A DNA stretch of 46,312 nt, taken from the NCBI GenBank assembly GCA_013388735.1, contig JACAES010000017.1, positions 1 through 46,312 on the forward strand, given 5' to 3'. A program made the translations under genes and the position numbers. The stretch's first letter is position 1; each line of letters begins with the position of its first letter. This document shows, piece by piece, positions 41,766-46,312 of the stretch. Below the pieces are notes generated by a model. The model was not told the DNA's origin and did not search any database. It saw only the letters and a list, made by a program, of their open reading frames with translations. The DNA comes from Chloroflexota bacterium (GTDB lineage: Bacteria > Chloroflexota > Anaerolineae > Aggregatilineales > Phototrophicaceae).

Positions 41766-44700
41766 CTACAGCATTCGCTGGAAGTTGATGAATTCCAGAA
41801 TTTCCTCGGTTTGCAGTTCGCGGCCCGGTGTGAGGATATAGTAGCTGTCCGCCCATAACATCTGCGGCGTAAGCTCAGCCGCCTGGGCATGGGCAATTTC
41901 CGCCGAGCGGCTGCGCAGGTCGCGCATGATCTCGTGCGGCGGTTTTTCGCCGGGGACATCTGCCAGCAGATAAATGAAATCTTCGTGAACCTGAAGACTG
42001 CTGATTTTCCAGTTCTGCTCCTGAAGCTGCACGGTCAGCCCGGCGATGATGGCCTGCGCAACGGCATCACTCAGGCGTTCCTGGGGGTCACGCAGCAGCC
42101 AGACACAGGCATAAGTATTGTAGGTGACAGCTTCGATCTGCACCGGCGGCGTGACGGATTCGGGTTCAGCAGTCTCGGCGGGCAGAGGTTCTTCCGGGCC
42201 AGGCTCCGGCACGGACTCCAGTGCCTGCGCCAAACGCTGGGCCTGGTGGCGGATGACGCGCAGGGGTGTGGTTCCGGCGAAAATCATGGACAGCGTGAGA
42301 TCGCCGGTCGTCTGGATGGAGTAGAGCATGTAATCTTTGCCGCTGCTGGGCAGGCGGATGAACCGGAAACGCGCGCCGTCGGGGTTTGACTGCCAGTCGT
42401 TGGCGACGACATCCCGCAATTCGAGGATGTCTTCCGGCGACAGATGTCCGGCGAAGGCCATGATTTCGCTGCCGCGCGTGAGAACCGTTCCCTCAGCGGT
42501 CAGTTCCAGTGAAACCTGCGTCAGATTGAGCGCCAACTGCGCGATATAAGGGTCGTCCGATTCGTCAACGACAGCCTCCGCAACAACGGGCGCATTGGGC
42601 GCGGGCGGCCAGCCTTCCAGGGCAGTCGCTTCATCTTCATCCCAGGCAGGCTGATCCTGGGGGCGCGCTGCGGTTGGCTGTTCGTCCCAGGTTTCGTCCT
42701 GCGGGGTAGCGTCCGGGACGGCTTCCGCTTCAGCAAACGGCCATTCCTCATCGGTATCCAGGTCAAATCCGATGAAAACCGACGATGGGTCGGCCTGATC
42801 GCCGGCCCCAGGTGGCGCCACCTCGACCGGCGGCGGGGCATCAAATTCCGGCAGCCACTCCGGGTTGATGGCGGCGGTTGGTTCGGCCTGCGGCGCATCC
42901 GGTTCGGGCGCGACAGCCTTCGACGGCGCGGTATCCTCCAGGTAGCTGGAGTCCAGTGCCGTATCACCTTCCAGGGGCGGCGGCGCGAATTCTTCCTGGA
43001 CGGCTGCCGATGGCCGGGTTGTACGGCTGCTGGCATCGGAAGGGGGTTCTTCAGGCAAGTGCGGCGGCGCGGCTTGCGCTTGCTCGGACGCGCGGCGCCG
43101 CCGCTTGGGACGGGCTGCGGCAGATGGCAGCGTTTCTCCCGGCGGCAGTTCTTCCGGCAGAAAATCCGGTTCAGCAACGCCGGCTTCCTTCACCGCGCGG
43201 AAGGCCGATGTGTCCATATCCCACGAGGGGAGCGGCCTGATCCTAATCTGGTGAGAAGCGAGCCGGCTTTCGATCTCGCTCATCACCTCATCAATCGGCA
43301 TTGTTCCTGGCTGGTCGAGCGTAGTTTTGAGAACAACATGAGCGACCGATTCCCCATCGTCATCGGCCTGGTCGAGAGAATCAAAGCCCCACCAGTCCGT
43401 GCGGGGTTCGGGGCGCGCGTTGGGCGGCGGCATGGATCGAATCTGCGCCGGGTCTTCGGCTTCTTCCGGCAGGGTCTCGCGGCCGGTGAAGGCGCTGGCG
43501 AAATCGTCCGGCGATTCGGGGCGGGCGCGCTCGCGTTCGCGGGATTGGCTCTCCTCGACTTCTTCGCCGCGCAGCATCGCCAGCACGTTATGGAAACCCC
43601 TGTCGCTGATGCCCACCATCAGATCGCTGACCGTGCCGCTCTGTTCCAGCGTGGGCATAGGCGGTTCTTCTTCGGCCAGCTTCTTAAAAGATGTATCCGG
43701 TTTTGGCGGCGGCGCTTTCGATGATGGTTCTTTTAAAGGGCCGGTCTTGGCTTTTTCGATCTCTTTCAGAACAGCATCCATGCCCGATGTCAGGATGAAG
43801 TCGAGCGACTGCTGCTGGCGCTCCGGCAGCGGCGTATGGGGCGCATCACCCCGCATCGAGGCGACCAGTTCTTCAAAATCGGCCCGGCGGCCACTTTTCG
43901 GTTCTGCGGGCTGCCGGGGCTGCGCCGGCTCGATTGCGCCCAGGACTTCGTTGAAGCTGTCCGGGGCGGCGTCCGGCGAGGTCGCCAGATACTGACGCAC
44001 GGCTTCTGAGTCGCGTTCCGGCACCGTCGGGGTATCCTCTTCGCCGGCCAGTGGTTCAAAGTCGAAACTTTTCAGGACGTTATCCAGTGGCGAGAACTCC
44101 GGCAGGTCGGACGGCGGCGCGGGCATATCGTCGTCCAGGGTGCGGGTCTGCGCTGGGTGGAAATCGTCATCCAGGGTGCGAGTCTGTGCCGATGAGACGA
44201 CAGCAGGCTTTTCATCTTCACCTTCGTCGGGTTGATCGTCGAAGATGCGCGTTTTACCGGGCGACGGCGCGAATTCCGGCTCGTCGTCGAAGATGCGCGT
44301 TTTACCGGAGGCGGCTTTTTTTTCATCGGCCCGGCGGGTGGGCGGCGCTTTTGGCTCTTTGTCGCCCAGGACGCGGGTTCGATTATCGGCAGCGCGCCGG
44401 GTTTGTGGCATCGGCGGGGGGGCTTCGCCGCCGGTTAATTCGACTGCCTGCTGGATCACCGGGATGAGATCGCGGGCGGTGAATGGCATATCAATCACGC
44501 CCTGGATGTCCAGCAGTTCGGCATCCGGTTGGTCGGGGGTGATGATGACGGCGATGTCCGGCTGAATGTCTCGAAGCTGCTGGATGATATGCGCTCCGGG
44601 GTTGCCGGGCAGCGCAAAATCCACCAGCGCGACATCCTGCGGATGGTCGTGCAGAAAATCAAAAGCGGCGTCGGCGGTCGTGAATGGATGAACGTCAAAC

Positions 44701-44780
44701 AAACCCGTTTGCTCAAGGGCCTGTTTGATCGTTACGGCGAAAACCAGTTGCCGGTGAATAATCAACAGTCGTGTAGCCAT
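41766..44780 (-). CDS. Pseudo-receiver, TR-motif, Roadblock-like and dead Y1-transposase-like fusion protein
   Basis: This 1004-residue protein combines parts I have not seen described together. Residues 1-117 look like a receiver domain with a possible phospho-site D54, but without the N-terminal acidic pair (IIHRQ) or the conserved Lys (DMPF). Residues 133-218 carry five short units, RTRVLGD, KTRIFDD twice and QTRTLDDD twice. Residues 220-740 are acidic, Pro-rich and probably disordered. Residues 744-855 resemble a Roadblock/LC7 domain (LELTAEGTVLTRGSEIMAFAG to TLSMIFAG). Residues 880-1001 follow the order of an IS200/IS605 Y1 transposase: HEDFIYLL in place of PDHVHLL, LRSRSAEI, LWADSYY, FINFQ in place of YIxxQ. 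Catalytic residues are lost. It is cytoplasmic, with a leaderless-type promoter. Confidence 0.7.
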   Translation of the reverse strand: MATRLLIIHRQLVFAVTIKQALEQTGLFDVHPFTTADAAFDFLHDHPQDVALVDFALPGNPGAHIIQQLRDIQPDIAVIITPDQPDAELLDIQGVIDMPFTARDLIPVIQQAVELTGGEAPPPMPQTRRAADNRTRVLGDKEPKAPPTRRADEKKAASGKTRIFDDEPEFAPSPGKTRIFDDQPDEGEDEKPAVVSSAQTRTLDDDFHPAQTRTLDDDMPAPPSDLPEFSPLDNVLKSFDFEPLAGEEDTPTVPERDSEAVRQYLATSPDAAPDSFNEVLGAIEPAQPRQPAEPKSGRRADFEELVASMRGDAPHTPLPERQQQSLDFILTSGMDAVLKEIEKAKTGPLKEPSSKAPPPKPDTSFKKLAEEEPPMPTLEQSGTVSDLMVGISDRGFHNVLAMLRGEEVEESQSRERERARPESPDDFASAFTGRETLPEEAEDPAQIRSMPPPNARPEPRTDWWGFDSLDQADDDGESVAHVVLKTTLDQPGTMPIDEVMSEIESRLASHQIRIRPLPSWDMDTSAFRAVKEAGVAEPDFLPEELPPGETLPSAAARPKRRRRASEQAQAAPPHLPEEPPSDASSRTTRPSAAVQEEFAPPPLEGDTALDSSYLEDTAPSKAVAPEPDAPQAEPTAAINPEWLPEFDAPPPVEVAPPGAGDQADPSSVFIGFDLDTDEEWPFAEAEAVPDATPQDETWDEQPTAARPQDQPAWDEDEATALEGWPPAPNAPVVAEAVVDESDDPYIAQLALNLTQVSLELTAEGTVLTRGSEIMAFAGHLSPEDILELRDVVANDWQSNPDGARFRFIRLPSSGKDYMLYSIQTTGDLTLSMIFAGTTPLRVIRHQAQRLAQALESVPEPGPEEPLPAETAEPESVTPPVQIEAVTYNTYACVWLLRDPQERLSDAVAQAIIAGLTVQLQEQNWKISSLQVHEDFIYLLADVPGEKPPHEIMRDLRSRSAEIAHAQAAELTPQMLWADSYYILTPGRELQTEEILEFINFQRML

Positions 44781-44786
44781 AAGCGA

Positions 44787-44815
44787 ATTTTATAACCGAC
44801 CGGCATTTGGAGCAA
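44787..44815 (-). promoter_or_regulatory. Leaderless-type promoter of the 1004-residue fusion gene
   Basis: On the minus strand TTGCTC (44810-44815), a 17-base spacer and TAAAAT (44787-44792). Only TCGCTT separates the -10 from the ATG, so the transcript would begin at or beside the start codon. No Shine-Dalgarno is present. Confidence 0.6.
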
Positions 44816-44841
44816 GTCGCGGCCTGCTTCTGTCCGGGCGT

Positions 44842-46020
44842 TTAAGGGCCGGTGACGGTGACGGAAAGACTACCGCTGTTGTTCACTTCGCTGAACTCGG
44901 TCACACTATTGTCGGTATCGGCGATTGCCCGGATTTCGTAATTTCCGGCGGCGCTGAAGGTGACGTTCACCGTCAAGACGATGCTCGTTCCTGCATCCAG
45001 GCCGGAGACCGCGCCCAGGTCGGCTTCCAATCCACCGGGCAGAATCACTTTGTTGTTGAATGTCCCGGTGGAACGGCTGCCCGGCAGGCTGTTGTTGGTG
45101 ATGGTGATGGCATACTGCCGGACGGCTTCGGTCGAACCTTCGGGAATGGTGACGCTGGTTTCGCCCGCGATGCTGGTGATGACAAGATCGGGCAGACCGG
45201 GTGTGGCCGATGGCTGTGGCGCAGCGGTAGGCTGCGGCGTGAACGTCCAGGTGGGAAAGGGCGTCAGCGACGGGAACAGCGTCGGCGTGGCGGTCGGGGC
45301 GATGATCGGCACGTTGGAGCAGATGCCGTACAGCGAGACATATTTTTCGTTGGGATTGCCGGGGTTCTGGGATGCGACCCAACCGATGCGTGTGCCGTAC
45401 TGAATCTGATACCAGTCGTTCGTGCCGGTGCGCCCGATGATCGGCGCAACCGTGCCGGCATTTAAGACGGTGATCTGATTGAAACTGACCCCCGGCCCGG
45501 TACGCAGCCGCAGGCCGACATTGGTCAGCAGTCGGCAGGTGGGATCGTTGGGATCAATAACCGGTATATCTGGCTGAGTCTGGGCGGTCGCCGTCACCTG
45601 AGCCTGGTTAGCGCGAATGTTAATGGTTACTTCGGCGGGGTCGCTGGCGATAGCGCCGCGATAAGCGACGATCTGAAGGGTGACATCGCCTTCTTCGCGC
45701 GGGGTATAGTCCAGCAGAACTTCAAAATTGGTTTGCCCGGAAGCGGATTCCGATGAGATGGTTTTTACGATCTGGTCGTTGGCGATCAACTGCACGCGGG
45801 TGACGCCGACCGCATCGCGGGCGTTGGCAGTGACGAATAACGCTTCACCGACCACGAACTCGTCGCCCTGTTCAGGCGATGTGATGGTGACGACCGGTTT
45901 GCCGCCGGGGTTAATGGTCGGCACATCAATCGGCTCGTCGGTGGACGGTTGGGTCGTCAGGTTACAGGCGGCCAGAATCACAACCAGCAGGATAAACCAT
46001 GGAGTCGAATGAGCGCGCAT
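44842..46020 (-). CDS. Lipoprotein with Ig-like, SH3 and CARDB domains
   Basis: The 392 residues start with a lipoprotein signal (FILLVVILAAC, lipid-modified C19). An Ig-like domain follows (about 40-140: VVTITSPEQGDEFVVGEALFV). A bacterial SH3 domain comes next (about 160-230: VGLRLRTGPGVSFNQITVL, GWVASQNPGNP). A Thr/Pro-rich linker (TATPTLFPSLTPFPTW) leads to a CARDB-type adhesion domain (about 285-392: DLVITSIAGETSVTIPEGS). It should be anchored on the outside of the membrane and bind cell-wall or surface ligands. It is followed by the 1004-residue fusion gene, which has its own promoter. GGGGAAAG lies just before the ATG. Confidence 0.82.
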   Translation of the reverse strand: MRAHSTPWFILLVVILAACNLTTQPSTDEPIDVPTINPGGKPVVTITSPEQGDEFVVGEALFVTANARDAVGVTRVQLIANDQIVKTISSESASGQTNFEVLLDYTPREEGDVTLQIVAYRGAIASDPAEVTINIRANQAQVTATAQTQPDIPVIDPNDPTCRLLTNVGLRLRTGPGVSFNQITVLNAGTVAPIIGRTGTNDWYQIQYGTRIGWVASQNPGNPNEKYVSLYGICSNVPIIAPTATPTLFPSLTPFPTWTFTPQPTAAPQPSATPGLPDLVITSIAGETSVTIPEGSTEAVRQYAITITNNSLPGSRSTGTFNNKVILPGGLEADLGAVSGLDAGTSIVLTVNVTFSAAGNYEIRAIADTDNSVTEFSEVNNSGSLSVTVTGP

Positions 46021-46062
46021 AATCTTTCCCCGGCTACAGTCCGAAAAGGTTGACCTGATGTC

Positions 46063-46091
46063 ATTCTAACATCGGCAGCGAAGCGGGGCAA
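46063..46091 (-). promoter_or_regulatory. Promoter of the lipoprotein gene
   Basis: On the minus strand TTGCCC (46086-46091), a 17-base spacer and TAGAAT (46063-46068). The -35 lies in one arm of an inverted repeat, GGGGCAA (46085-46091) and TTGCCCC (46110-46116). Confidence 0.5.
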
Positions 46092-46133
46092 CGCGCGTTC
46101 CCCGGACGATTGCCCCACTGGAAAGAGGCGGCT

Positions 46134-46165
46134 TAAACAAAACAAGCCCCAGAAGAGAGGGGCTT
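46134..46165 (-). terminator. Terminator of the right-end partial gene
   Basis: On the minus strand AAGCCCC pairs perfectly with GGGGCTT (46144-46150 and 46159-46165) around eight bases, followed by GTTTTGTTT. Confidence 0.85.
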
Positions 46166-46194
46166 ATTGATTTGAAACCAGATAGCTATGCTGT

Positions 46195-46312
46195 TCAGTC
46201 AATCGGCTCTTTGTAGATGATGTAGCGCCCCATGTCGTCGCCCTTGCCGATGCAGGTACTCAAGTCCACCTTGAATTCGCGGCCACCCGACACCCAGCGC
46301 AGGCTCTCTTGC
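46195..46312 (-). CDS. 3' end of an unidentified gene (partial)
   Basis: The last 38 codons of a minus-strand frame run into the window edge and end CIGKGDDMGRYIIYKEPID, then TGA. Before that the frame reads ESLRWVSGGREFKVDL. A clean terminator 30 bases downstream supports a real gene. I do not recognise the family. The fragment is charged and soluble. Confidence 0.6.
   Translation of the reverse strand, partial: QESLRWVSGGREFKVDLSTCIGKGDDMGRYIIYKEPID

Noticed and set aside
44236..44320. Possible short DNA repeat or CRISPR-like array
   Set aside because: The two near-identical 25-base stretches encode the KTRIFDD protein motif in frame. Spacing and number do not fit an array.

Overview
The window is a gene-dense, GC-rich stretch of bacterial chromosome. 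It carries almost only housekeeping and envelope genes, with one tRNA and no phage, insertion sequence or CRISPR array. The gene set suggests a Chloroflexota bacterium, probably Anaerolineae-like. This is inferred from the mix of a CpXC-domain protein, a YqhQ (DUF1385) membrane protein, secreted proteins with Thr/Pro-rich linkers, an SH3/CARDB lipoprotein and an ATP-type PEP carboxykinase. No rRNA marker is present, so the assignment is an inference.

Positions 1-8084 hold the transcription/translation cluster nusA-ylxR-infB-rbfA-nrnA-(YedF-like DsrE)-truB-ribF on the + strand. It sits behind a strong promoter and a rimP-leader-like hairpin, but rimP itself is absent. Convergent to it is era with two small unknown genes (8091-9914, -). 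Positions 10053-14659 hold a histidine phosphatase, pckA and mdh, each of the latter two ending in a terminator, and a metallophosphoesterase. pckA has a perfect CRP/FNR-type operator. The metallophosphoesterase overlaps fmt tail to tail. From 15602 come recJ, a secreted glycosidase-like protein and yqhQ. Opposite them lie mutS, a DinB protein and a TPR protein (19984-23449, -).

Positions 23623-29232 (+) hold a ROK sugar kinase, a GAF-PAS histidine kinase with a leaderless-looking promoter, a CpXC protein and a second secreted glycosidase-like protein. A four-gene minus-strand group (29303-33217) encodes a methyltransferase, a membrane protein, a secreted PPC/laminin-G-like protein and a nucleotidyltransferase-like protein. 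It is followed by an orphan OmpR-type response regulator and tRNA-Val(UAC). A secreted 5'-nucleotidase (34474-36108, +) is separated from the minus-strand set dcd-argS-polA by a multi-hairpin repeat.

The most unusual gene is at 41766-44780 (-). It encodes a 1004-residue protein with a degenerate receiver, an array of short TR-x-(F/L)-DD motifs, a long disordered middle and a Roadblock-like domain. Its C terminus looks like an IS200/IS605 (Y1, HUH) transposase domain in which the catalytic HUH histidines and tyrosine have been replaced. It also has a leaderless-type promoter and sits next to a CARDB/SH3 lipoprotein gene. This is the best candidate for an undescribed system in the window. All functional calls are from reading motifs by eye; no database search was possible.
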